The notes under the pieces are model-generated. The model did not search any database, was not told where the DNA came from, and saw only the letters and a list, made by a program, of their open reading frames with translations. The position numbers and the translations under genes were made by a program. 7,906 nucleotides of DNA from positions 1 through 7,906 of the forward strand of contig CAUZEO010000254.1 in the NCBI GenBank assembly GCA_963578625.1, written 5' to 3'. The number at the start of each line of letters is the position of its first letter. Positions within the stretch are counted from its first letter, which is position 1. Below are positions 1 through 6,198 of this stretch, one piece after another. The stretch is from CAUZEO01 sp963578625 (GTDB lineage: Bacteria; Verrucomicrobiota; Kiritimatiellia; SLOV01).

Positions 1-307
1 CGCGGGTCGTCCGGGCAATCGGCTTCTCGATCAACAGATGCAGCCCCCGCCGCAACAGCCCATCCGCGACTTCGAAATGCAAGTCCGTGGGGACAACCAC
101 GCTGGCTGCGTCGATTTCCGCGGCCAGCTCATCCATGTTCGAAAACGCGCGACAACCGTGGGCGGTCGCAATGTCCCGGGCCCGCGAGGCATCGGCGTCG
201 AAAACTCCAACCAGTTCGGCACTGGAAAGTTCCCCGTAAATTCTTGCGTGATGCTGGCCCAGTGCGCCAACGCCAATCACGCCGATTCTTACGGGTGGCC
301 TACTCAT
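1..307 (-). CDS. Gfo/Idh/MocA family oxidoreductase, N-terminal part (gene runs off the left edge)
   Basis: The first 102 residues of an NAD(P)-dependent sugar dehydrogenase of the Gfo/Idh/MocA family are visible; the C-terminal catalytic half lies outside the window. It opens with a Rossmann beta-strand and dinucleotide loop, RIGVIGVGALGQHH, with GxGxxG at residues 12-17. An acidic residue ends the second strand (VFDAD, 36-40), VVPTDLH (71-77) follows, and the family EKP motif is at 94-96. The ATG lies inside the end of lpxI: the sequence ATGAGTAG holds this start and the lpxI stop, an 8-nt overlap that implies translational coupling. A purine-rich AAGGA lies about 14 nt upstream. In several bacterial groups a protein of this family sits directly after lpxI in lipid A clusters, and GnnA (UDP-GlcNAc 3-dehydrogenase) is the characterised example in such clusters. 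A GnnA-like role is therefore a reasonable inference from context, but the visible half cannot fix the substrate. Confidence 0.9.
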   Translation of the reverse strand, partial: MSRPPVRIGVIGVGALGQHHARIYGELSSAELVGVFDADASRARDIATAHGCRAFSNMDELAAEIDAASVVVPTDLHFEVADGLLRRGLHLLIEKPIARTTR

Positions 308-1139
308 TCGACAGTTCTTCTTCCTTCATGGCCACGATGCAGAGGCCATCATCGTTCGCGGTTTCAAGGACTCTTTCTCTTTCCAGCAGAATGCAGCAAC
401 CGGCTCGCACGGCAAGCGCAGATACACCCGCTTTCTTCAAACGCTTCAGCGTCTTCCTCCCAATCACTGGAATATCAAACCGAATGTCGTGACCGGGTTT
501 GGGCCACTTGACGGCAACCGCGCCCGCACCGCCCAGCCGCCCAGCACGCTTGATGGCTTCATCCGTCCCCTCGAAAGCTTCCACGGCAAGAATTGTTCCC
601 TCTTTGACTACAACCGTCTGCCCGATGTCCAAACCACTTGTCGCGCGCGCTACACGAATCCCAAGTTGAATGTCAGCGCTCTCCCGATCTGTCGGTTGCC
701 GCGCGGTAAGGACGCCCGGTGCAGGCATGGTCGCCTCCATGAACATACTCGCCGGTTTCAACTCAATCCCGATATCCGCGAGGCGATCACCGACCGCGCT
801 GAATATTGTATGTGCATTTCGTTCGCTCAGGCCCGCAAGCAACTCCAGCATCAACCGGTCCGGGCGAACCCGGAAGAGATGCGTCGGGGAAATTTGGCCC
901 GCCATGACGACCTGCCGGACTTCGCTCCCGGTAAACGCGTCCAGCATCGCCTGCAACTGGCCGATGGGCAACCACGTCACTTCGTCGACGAGATCCGCGA
1001 TCTCCGGCTTGGTCTCCTTCCGGAACGCGACGGCGACAATGCGCGATACGCCCTGCGACCGGGCGGATCGCGCCAACTCGATCGGGTACGCACCGTTTCC
1101 GGCAATAATACCAAGCGGTTTGAGGTCTCCGTTGCTCAT
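300..1139 (-). CDS. lpxI: UDP-2,3-diacylglucosamine hydrolase LpxI
   Basis: A 279-residue LpxI (DUF1009) protein, close to the usual family length. LpxI hydrolyses UDP-2,3-diacylglucosamine to lipid X and UMP in the cytoplasm, the fourth step of lipid A synthesis, replacing LpxH in many non-enteric bacteria. The N-terminal domain starts with LGIIAGNGAYPIELA (9-23) and contains the GQISPTHLF segment (81-89). The C-terminal domain carries AVEAFEGTDEAIKRAG (185-200) and K211 followed by DIRFDIPVIG (218-227). This Asp-rich motif is the one expected to hold the catalytic aspartate, with D218 and D222 as the candidates. The start is firm because an in-frame TAG immediately precedes the ATG. The gap to the preceding ydjM-like gene is 16 nt and no good Shine-Dalgarno is visible, so expression probably depends on the operon. 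The neighbouring oxidoreductase overlaps its 3' end. lpxA and lpxB are not in the window. Confidence 0.96.
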   Translation of the reverse strand: MSNGDLKPLGIIAGNGAYPIELARSARSQGVSRIVAVAFRKETKPEIADLVDEVTWLPIGQLQAMLDAFTGSEVRQVVMAGQISPTHLFRVRPDRLMLELLAGLSERNAHTIFSAVGDRLADIGIELKPASMFMEATMPAPGVLTARQPTDRESADIQLGIRVARATSGLDIGQTVVVKEGTILAVEAFEGTDEAIKRAGRLGGAGAVAVKWPKPGHDIRFDIPVIGRKTLKRLKKAGVSALAVRAGCCILLERERVLETANDDGLCIVAMKEEELSNE

Positions 1140-1155
1140 CTATCAGCAGCATCCA

Positions 1156-1728
1156 TCAAATCCCGGAACGCCGTCGGGTTTTCCAGGCGATCACGGCGGC
1201 GAGAATTCCACATCCCACGCAAGCCTCCCAAAATGCAGGCCCTAAATTAGCAAACGTGAGCACGGCGGCCACGCTTGATTTTTCCATGGCGAAAAAAAGG
1301 TTGGGTGATCCGTCGAAATAGTGGCTGGAAAGGGGCCACCAGAGGAGAACTCCGTAGGGGGCCCCCCGGTCCTCGCAAAAGAAATCCGCAATGAGGTGGC
1401 TGGTTAGCAGGGTCGTCATGACCATCCATAGCGTAAAGCCTGGGTCAGGGCGCCGGAACCGGCACAGGCACCAAAGGCCGGTGGAGACAAGAAGGATCCA
1501 GCCCAGGCTATGGGTGAACCCGTGGTGAAAGGAATTCAACGATCCAATCAGAATTCCCGGCGAAAAATCGATATCCGGCAGATTTGCCAGCACGACACAC
1601 CCGGCCAGTAACCAGTACTGGTTTTTTGCCTCGGAAAAAAAACCTGAAATGCTCCCCGGCACTGCAGGCAGCAAGAGCGCGCTCCCAAGCGCTACGCCAA
1701 TCAAGCTGTGTGCAATGGGAGAAGGCAT
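1156..1728 (-). CDS. YdjM-like membrane-bound putative metal-dependent hydrolase
   Basis: A 190-residue integral membrane protein of the YdjM (DUF457) family. The family hallmarks are visible: an N-terminal PSPIAHSLIG segment with H7, LPDID with D52 and D54, HHGFTHSLGW with H68, H69 and H73, and later SHLIADFF with H111 and D115. These conserved His and Asp residues are thought to bind metal in a fold related to membrane phospholipase-like hydrolases, but the substrate is not known. Hydrophobic segments lie around residues 9-24, 38-50, 76-90, 99-113, 152-163 and 168-182. The ATG follows the TGA of the upstream gene with no base between, so translation is probably coupled. It sits between a secreted protein and lpxI, which fits an envelope or lipid role; that role is inferred from position only. 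Confidence 0.85.
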   Translation of the reverse strand: MPSPIAHSLIGVALGSALLLPAVPGSISGFFSEAKNQYWLLAGCVVLANLPDIDFSPGILIGSLNSFHHGFTHSLGWILLVSTGLWCLCRFRRPDPGFTLWMVMTTLLTSHLIADFFCEDRGAPYGVLLWWPLSSHYFDGSPNLFFAMEKSSVAAVLTFANLGPAFWEACVGCGILAAVIAWKTRRRSGI

Positions 1729-2268
1729 TCAGAGAAATCGCAATAGAATCCGATCCACGCAGAGAGAAAGGTCACGATTGTCTAACCCTGCGCGTGCGCG
1801 ATAGGCGGATCGAAAAGTCAGCGTGTTTGCCCCTTCTCTAAAAAACTCGGCCGGGACCTCCACGCTGGTAACCGCGAATTCAGGAGCCAGGGCGAACTTC
1901 CACTCCCCCGCGAACCGGTTGTTGACGTAAACCGCGACCACCTGTCTCGTGTAGTTCAGGAAGAGCGGTTGCGATTCTATCCAGATCCTGGCGCCTCGCA
2001 CTTCGTCGATGTCAAAACGGACGTCGGCTTCCAGGTGAGTGATCCAGCGATAGTTCCTCTTTCCCGCCTTCTCCGCATTACTCCATCCGAACCCCAGGTT
2101 CGATTTTGCATTCATCGAACCGATATCCAGAAAGATGTCGCCGGCCACCGTGTTCGTCGGAAATACGTCGGCTGGGCAGGGGGGGGGGAGGACGAGTTCT
2201 ACCCCGGGAAAAAGAAGGAATCCAAGGAGACGCCAACTGCCACATGCGGATTTATGGATTGCGATCAT
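1729..2268 (-). CDS. Predicted secreted beta-rich protein of unknown function
   Basis: A 179-residue protein I cannot assign to a named family. Residues 1-33 look like an export signal: basic residues, the hydrophobic stretch LLGFLLFPGVELVL (14-27), a proline run, then CPA before DVF, giving a likely cleavage after A33. The mature part alternates short hydrophobic strands with turns: DIFLDIGS (44-51), NLGFGWSNAE (57-66), NYRWI (72-76), ARIWIES (93-99), QVVAVYVNN (109-117), VTSVEVPAEFFREGANTLTF (133-152) and LCVDRILLRF (169-178). This resembles a jelly-roll domain seen attached to glycan-related enzymes, but the assignment is pattern-based. A 10-C tract encodes L27 to P30; a one-base change there would bring an early stop in either shifted frame. 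The other two frames upstream of the tract show no better signal peptide, so the frame is likely correct as given. It is the first gene of the lpxI operon. Confidence 0.7.
   Translation of the reverse strand: MIAIHKSACGSWRLLGFLLFPGVELVLPPPCPADVFPTNTVAGDIFLDIGSMNAKSNLGFGWSNAEKAGKRNYRWITHLEADVRFDIDEVRGARIWIESQPLFLNYTRQVVAVYVNNRFAGEWKFALAPEFAVTSVEVPAEFFREGANTLTFRSAYRARAGLDNRDLSLCVDRILLRFL
2179..2188 (-). repeat. C10 homopolymer in the signal-peptide region of the 179-residue protein
   Basis: Ten consecutive C on the coding strand (G on the plus strand) cover the last base of codon 27 and codons 28-30 of the secreted-protein gene. Loss of one base leads to a TGA, and gain of one base to a TAA, a few dozen codons downstream. 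This length is in the range where replication slippage and sequencing error both become likely. Confidence 0.9.
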
Positions 2269-2296
2269 TTGATTGTTTCACGCATGATCGAAACAA
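2262..2296. promoter_or_regulatory. Possible divergent control region with two interleaved inverted repeats
   Basis: The secreted-protein gene (start 2268, minus) and the FrhB gene (start 2297, plus) are divergent and separated by only 28 nt. Two 7-bp perfect inverted repeats interleave here: CGATCAT (2262-2268) with ATGATCG (2284-2290), and TTGTTTC (2273-2279) with GAAACAA (2290-2296). The first arm overlaps the minus-strand start codon. Such symmetry may be an operator, but I see no convincing -35/-10 pair, and short repeats of this size can arise by chance. If the FrhB gene actually starts at 2354, the non-coding gap is 85 nt, more usual for divergent promoters. Confidence 0.25.
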
Positions 2297-3643
2297 ATGG
2301 AAGCGACATCGACAACCGAGAAAAGGATTCACCCTTCGATTCTGAGCATCGGCATGTCCAATCATGACCTCTGCACACGCTGCGGGACGTGTGTCGGGGC
2401 CTGCCCGACCGAGGCAATCCGGCTCTCCGAGGAGTCGTTTCCTGAGCTGATCCCCGAGAAATGCACCGAATGCGGCCTTTGCGAACGGACGTGCCCCGGG
2501 GCACGGGTCGATTACCAGGAGCTCACAGAGACGACGTTTGGCCATCGCAATGACCCGGATACCTTCGACGGCCTGGTAAAAAGAACCTTTGTGGGATATT
2601 GCACCGACGACGCGATTCGCAACGGCGGCGCCGGCGGCGGAATTGTGACCGCATTGTGCTGGGACCTGCTGAAGCACGGAGATGTCGATGGTTGCATCGT
2701 CGCCCGCATGCGCAAGGATAAGCCGTGGATTGGCGAGACCTTCGTTGCGAGAACTCATGAGGATCTCCTTGAAAGCCAAGGCTCCAAGTACATGATCATC
2801 CCCGTGAACAGTATTTTCCAGGAAATACGTAGAATGCCGGGCCGTTACGCCTATGTTGCCCTGCCCTGCCAGGTTCACGGATTCCGGATGCTGGCCCGGG
2901 AAGACCCGGTTCTCCGGTCAAAAATCCACTCCGTAATCGGGCTTTTCTGCGGTGGTTCGCTGGAGCCGAACATGGTGACCGAATTGCTGGAAGCCCGCGG
3001 TATTTCGTTGGACGATATCAGCGATTTCCAATTCCGCGGCGGCGATTGGCCGGGAAGTATGCGGGCGATCATGAAGGACGGCGATGTTCGCAATTTGCAT
3101 TACTCCAACTATAAAGACGGGGCCTACAACTATTTTACCAGTCTGTATATGCCGCAACGCTGCCAAACCTGCCTGGATGGCTCCGGCCAGTTTTCCGACA
3201 TCTCGATCAGCGATGCCTGGACTCGCGACGAAGAAGGTCAATATCGATTCAAGGCACACTCGAGGCTTCTCGCGCGCACCGATATCGGCGTGAACATCAT
3301 GGTCAACGCGATCGAGCGGGGAACGATCAAGGCTCACGAAGTCACGGAAGATCCGGACTACATCACACACAAGATCCAGACAAAGAGAAAGGGGATGAAT
3401 GCACCACTTCGGACACAAAGGCGGCTTCGCAAGGGAGTTTCCGCGCCCGTATATGACCGCGCCCCGCCGGACCCGAGCTTCGCGGAAGCGGCCCAGGAGC
3501 GGTTTGCGTCGTTCCTTCTCTGGCTCGGACGATACCGCTGGTTCCGGTACCCCCTGATGAAATTCCTCACATCCAGAGCCGCGGTGCCGTTGATTAAATT
3601 CAGGCTCTGGCGGAAGAACCGGAAGTACCGGCGGAGCAAATAG
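2297..3643 (+). CDS. FrhB-family iron-sulfur flavoprotein (coenzyme F420 hydrogenase/dehydrogenase beta subunit-like)
   Basis: A 448-residue redox protein. The N-terminus holds a two-cluster ferredoxin segment: C26, C29, C32 and C36 (LCTRCGTCVGACP), then C56, C59, C62 and C66 (CTECGLCERTCP). The FrhB core follows with RNGGAGGGIVTAL (108-120), VALPCQVHGF with C191, GLFCGG with C218, and the C-terminal CQTC pair (C289, C292) before SDISISDAW. The last 70 residues are strongly basic with an amphipathic look (WLGRYRWFRYPLMKFL), suggesting membrane contact. Members use FAD and Fe-S clusters to pass electrons; F420 use is proven only for some, and bacterial homologues often sit in polysaccharide or pigment clusters with unknown partners. 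The ATG at 2297 is the most upstream in frame (an in-frame TGA lies at 2285). M20 at 2354 is an alternative start, and neither has a clear ribosome binding site. The aldo/keto reductase gene follows after 29 nt. Substrate unknown. Confidence 0.88.
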   Translation: MEATSTTEKRIHPSILSIGMSNHDLCTRCGTCVGACPTEAIRLSEESFPELIPEKCTECGLCERTCPGARVDYQELTETTFGHRNDPDTFDGLVKRTFVGYCTDDAIRNGGAGGGIVTALCWDLLKHGDVDGCIVARMRKDKPWIGETFVARTHEDLLESQGSKYMIIPVNSIFQEIRRMPGRYAYVALPCQVHGFRMLAREDPVLRSKIHSVIGLFCGGSLEPNMVTELLEARGISLDDISDFQFRGGDWPGSMRAIMKDGDVRNLHYSNYKDGAYNYFTSLYMPQRCQTCLDGSGQFSDISISDAWTRDEEGQYRFKAHSRLLARTDIGVNIMVNAIERGTIKAHEVTEDPDYITHKIQTKRKGMNAPLRTQRRLRKGVSAPVYDRAPPDPSFAEAAQERFASFLLWLGRYRWFRYPLMKFLTSRAAVPLIKFRLWRKNRKYRRSK

Positions 3644-3672
3644 TCCTCAAAGGTCGCGGGTAGAACACATTC

Positions 3673-4716
3673 ATGCCCACCACAAAATATCAACCGAACG
3701 AGAATCGTTACCGCGGCAGTTCCACCTGGTTTCGGCGCTGCGGGAATTCAGGTCTGCATCTGCCGGCGATCAGCCTGGGCTGCTGGCACAATTTCGGCCG
3801 AACCGGCTCCGCGGCGAACCTCCTTTCGGACAAAAAGGCGTTTCACAATCAATGCCGTGAAATCCTGTTTACTGCCTTCGACAACGGGATCACCCACTTC
3901 GATCTCGCAAACAACTACGGACCTCCCCCGGGCGCGGCCGAGAAACGCGTGGGCAAAATCCTGAACAGCGATCTGCGTGCATATCGGGACGAGCTGATCA
4001 TTTCTTCCAAGGCCGGTTACGAGATGTGGCCCGGACCCTACGGCGAATGGGGCTCCAGAAAGTACTTGCTCGCCAGCCTCGACCAGTCTCTCAAGCGCCT
4101 GGGCCTGGACTACGTGGATATCTTCTATTCCCACCGGCCGGATCCCGATACGCCCCTGGAGGAAACGTTGGGCGCGCTCGACCATGCGGTTCGGTCCGGC
4201 AAGGCATTGTATGCGGGAATCAGCAACTACCGCGGCGTCCAGACATCTGAAGTTCTGCGAATCTGTAAACGCGACGGACTGATCTCCCCCATTATTCATC
4301 AACCCAACTACAATATGCTGGATCGATGGATCGAAAAGGAGCTGCTGCCGATTACCGGAGGGCAGGGAGTGGGCGTGATCGCGTTCTGCCCACTGGCCCA
4401 GGGTACATTGACAAGCAAGTATTTGGACGGTGTACCAAAAGATTCACGTGTCGCCAGTGAGGCGGGCTTTCTAAAAGAAGGGCAAGTGGAACCCGTCCTC
4501 AGCAAGGTGCGGGCATTGAACGAACTCGCCACCGCCCGAGGCCAAACCATGGCTCAAATGTCTCTCGCCTGGACCCTGCGAGACGACCGGGTAACCAGCG
4601 CACTGATTGGTGCAAGTCGACCCGGGCAGATTGAAGAGAATGTGGCTTCGCTCGAGAATCCAGGATTCTCAGAAGAAGAGCTTCAAAAAATCGAAGAGAT
4701 CCTTGCGCCCGGGTGA
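3673..4716 (+). CDS. Aldo/keto reductase, YghZ / L-glyceraldehyde 3-phosphate reductase type
   Basis: A 347-residue NADPH-dependent aldo/keto reductase, matching the family length. The N-terminus RRCGNSGLHLPAISLGCWHNFG (21-42) is typical of the YghZ branch. The catalytic tetrad is complete: D77 and Y82 in FDLANNYG, K113 in SSKAGY and H154 in FYSHRPD. Cofactor-side motifs follow: GISNYRG (182-188), HQPNYNML, the CPLAQGTLTSKYL loop, and the C-terminal LIGASRPGQIEENVASL segment. E. coli YghZ reduces L-glyceraldehyde 3-phosphate and methylglyoxal; whether this one shares that substrate cannot be told from sequence. It lies 29 nt after the FrhB-like gene on the same strand, so the two are probably co-transcribed and might share a carbonyl or sugar substrate. 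No strong Shine-Dalgarno is visible. The stop is 6 nt from the stop of the convergent sulfatase gene. Confidence 0.93.
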   Translation: MPTTKYQPNENRYRGSSTWFRRCGNSGLHLPAISLGCWHNFGRTGSAANLLSDKKAFHNQCREILFTAFDNGITHFDLANNYGPPPGAAEKRVGKILNSDLRAYRDELIISSKAGYEMWPGPYGEWGSRKYLLASLDQSLKRLGLDYVDIFYSHRPDPDTPLEETLGALDHAVRSGKALYAGISNYRGVQTSEVLRICKRDGLISPIIHQPNYNMLDRWIEKELLPITGGQGVGVIAFCPLAQGTLTSKYLDGVPKDSRVASEAGFLKEGQVEPVLSKVRALNELATARGQTMAQMSLAWTLRDDRVTSALIGASRPGQIEENVASLENPGFSEEELQKIEEILAPG

Positions 4717-4740
4717 ACTCGATTACCGAAGGCCCAGGCG
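4706..4740. terminator. Weak candidate bidirectional stem-loop between convergent genes
   Basis: CGCCCGGG (4706-4713) can pair with CCCAGGCG (4733-4740), eight positions with one C-A mismatch, around a 19-nt loop. The hairpin spans both stop codons of the convergent aldo/keto reductase and sulfatase genes. There is no T-tract directly after either arm, so it is at best a weak intrinsic terminator. The 6-nt gap leaves no room for a separate terminator outside the coding sequences. Confidence 0.2.
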
Positions 4741-6198
4741 AATATATTCTTCCGCCGGGGCATGGGCGCGTTCCATTTCCCTCTCCATCAGCCCCAGCAT
4801 TCTTTTCTCAACCTGGGCATCCTGTAGCGGTTCCTGCTGCCAGGGATCCGTTTCCAGGTCGTACAACAGGTGGCCGAATTCCCTGCTAAGCCCCCAGTTG
4901 GGATTCGACCCGGGGTATCTCATCACCGAAACGCCCTTGGTGAACGGCAGGGGCCCTACCGGCTCCCCCTCCCGGAACAGATCAATCGGCGAATCACCCC
5001 CAAACCAGGGAGCGAGCGTGTAGGTGTGGAGCGGCGTATTCTCCCTGTTCCCCGATCGCATGTACACGTATCGGCCGTCCGTCACATTTACAAAGTGCCC
5101 GTGATAACCAAAGATCGCCGCTTCCCGGAAGGTCTCCGGGTTCTCGATGGCCCGCTGCAACGGCATGCCCAGCATATCCTCCGTCGGCGGAATGCCGAAC
5201 GCATCCAGCACCGTCGGCGCCCAGTCGATTGCCTGTACCAGTGCGTCGCATCGGGTTCCCTCCTTACCGAGGCGCGGGTCCCAGAGAAACAGGGGCGTAT
5301 TGGACAGCTCACGCCACAGCGGCATTACGTTTTTCGCCAGGTAATCATGCTCTCCCAGCAGAAAGCCGTGATCGGTATTCACAATCAGCATCGTGTCCTT
5401 CCAAAGATCATGCTCGTCCATCTTGTCGAGGATTCGTCCCAGGCTGTGATCACACATTGCCAGCAGCGCCGCGTACTCATGGCGCAAATGATCCACGAGT
5501 TGACGCGAGTCCGTAAAATCCACATGTCCGTACCGTGGCCAATCGCAAACCGGTCCGTCATAGTCATGCGGAAACAGATCCTTGTATTTTTGAGGGGAGA
5601 AATAAGGCTCGTGGGGATCGAAAGATTCGATCTGTAAAAACCAGTTATCGATGTCTTGATGTATATCGAGAAACTCGATCCCCGCATCGAAATTCTTTGT
5701 CTGGTAGTGCTCCGCCTCCGTGGGCATCCGTGATCGATTCACGAAATCGCGGCGTATTCGGGGATCGTTGCCCAGTCGGGTATGCTCAGTCTCCGGAATC
5801 TGGAAGTCCGGCCGCAGGTTCGGCTTCCAGGGATCCCCTTCCTGCCCGCGATGAAATTCCCATGATGAATACCGCGCGTGGTAGTTCGCGCCTCCGGATC
5901 GAAAATAGTGATAGTGATCGGTGATCAGGTGCGAGTGAATTCCGTTTTCATCGAGGATCGCCGGCATCGAATCGTCAAATGGCTCCAGCGGCCCCCAGGT
6001 CCGATGAAGGAAGCCGGGCCTACCCGTGTGCAGATCCCTTCGCGCAGGCATGCAGGGCAGACTGCAGACGTAACTCCGATCGAACGTGACCGTGCGTTGA
6101 GCGAGACGTTGGAAATTCGGTGTGGGAACCCAGTCACAGCCGTACGGCTCCAGCATGTGCCGGTTCAGCGAATCGAACATGACCATGATCGCTTTCAT
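4723..6198 (-). CDS. Sulfatase (formylglycine-type, alkaline phosphatase superfamily), no signal peptide
   Basis: A 491-residue sulfatase. The activation motif is clear: SLPCMPARRDLHTG (46-59) gives C49-x-P51-x-R53 and HTG, with C49 expected to be converted to formylglycine. Metal and substrate residues visible are D9 in MVMFDSLN (where many sulfatases have two Asp), DPHEPY with H196, and NTDHGFLLGEH with D276, H277 and H284, followed by K289. C-terminal LLYDLETDPWQQEPL (444-458) is the usual sulfatase end motif. The start at 6198 overlaps the TGA of the upstream AlgX-like gene as ATGA, and a GGAGG lies 13 nt upstream at 6212-6216. A longer reading to 6261 would run back inside the upstream gene and adds nothing family-like. 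No signal peptide or membrane segment is seen with either start, so the protein appears cytoplasmic. The substrate is unknown; related phosphonate or phosphodiester hydrolases use the same fold. No maturase gene is in the window. Confidence 0.92.
   Translation of the reverse strand: MKAIMVMFDSLNRHMLEPYGCDWVPTPNFQRLAQRTVTFDRSYVCSLPCMPARRDLHTGRPGFLHRTWGPLEPFDDSMPAILDENGIHSHLITDHYHYFRSGGANYHARYSSWEFHRGQEGDPWKPNLRPDFQIPETEHTRLGNDPRIRRDFVNRSRMPTEAEHYQTKNFDAGIEFLDIHQDIDNWFLQIESFDPHEPYFSPQKYKDLFPHDYDGPVCDWPRYGHVDFTDSRQLVDHLRHEYAALLAMCDHSLGRILDKMDEHDLWKDTMLIVNTDHGFLLGEHDYLAKNVMPLWRELSNTPLFLWDPRLGKEGTRCDALVQAIDWAPTVLDAFGIPPTEDMLGMPLQRAIENPETFREAAIFGYHGHFVNVTDGRYVYMRSGNRENTPLHTYTLAPWFGGDSPIDLFREGEPVGPLPFTKGVSVMRYPGSNPNWGLSREFGHLLYDLETDPWQQEPLQDAQVEKRMLGLMEREMERAHAPAEEYIRLGLR

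Noticed and set aside
489..1250. A long plus-strand open frame of 253 codons opposite lpxI and the end of the YdjM-like gene.
   Set aside because: Its translation is rich in Arg, Pro and Cys with no family motif. It is the antisense shadow of clearly recognised genes.
2284..2367. A 27-codon plus-strand reading frame that could be a leader peptide ahead of and overlapping the FrhB gene.
   Set aside because: It has no ribosome binding site, its composition is highly charged without pattern, and it is out of frame inside the FrhB coding sequence.
4870..5637. A 255-codon plus-strand open frame opposite the sulfatase.
   Set aside because: It has no recognisable motif and an Arg/His-rich composition, and it lies wholly opposite well-conserved sulfatase sequence.
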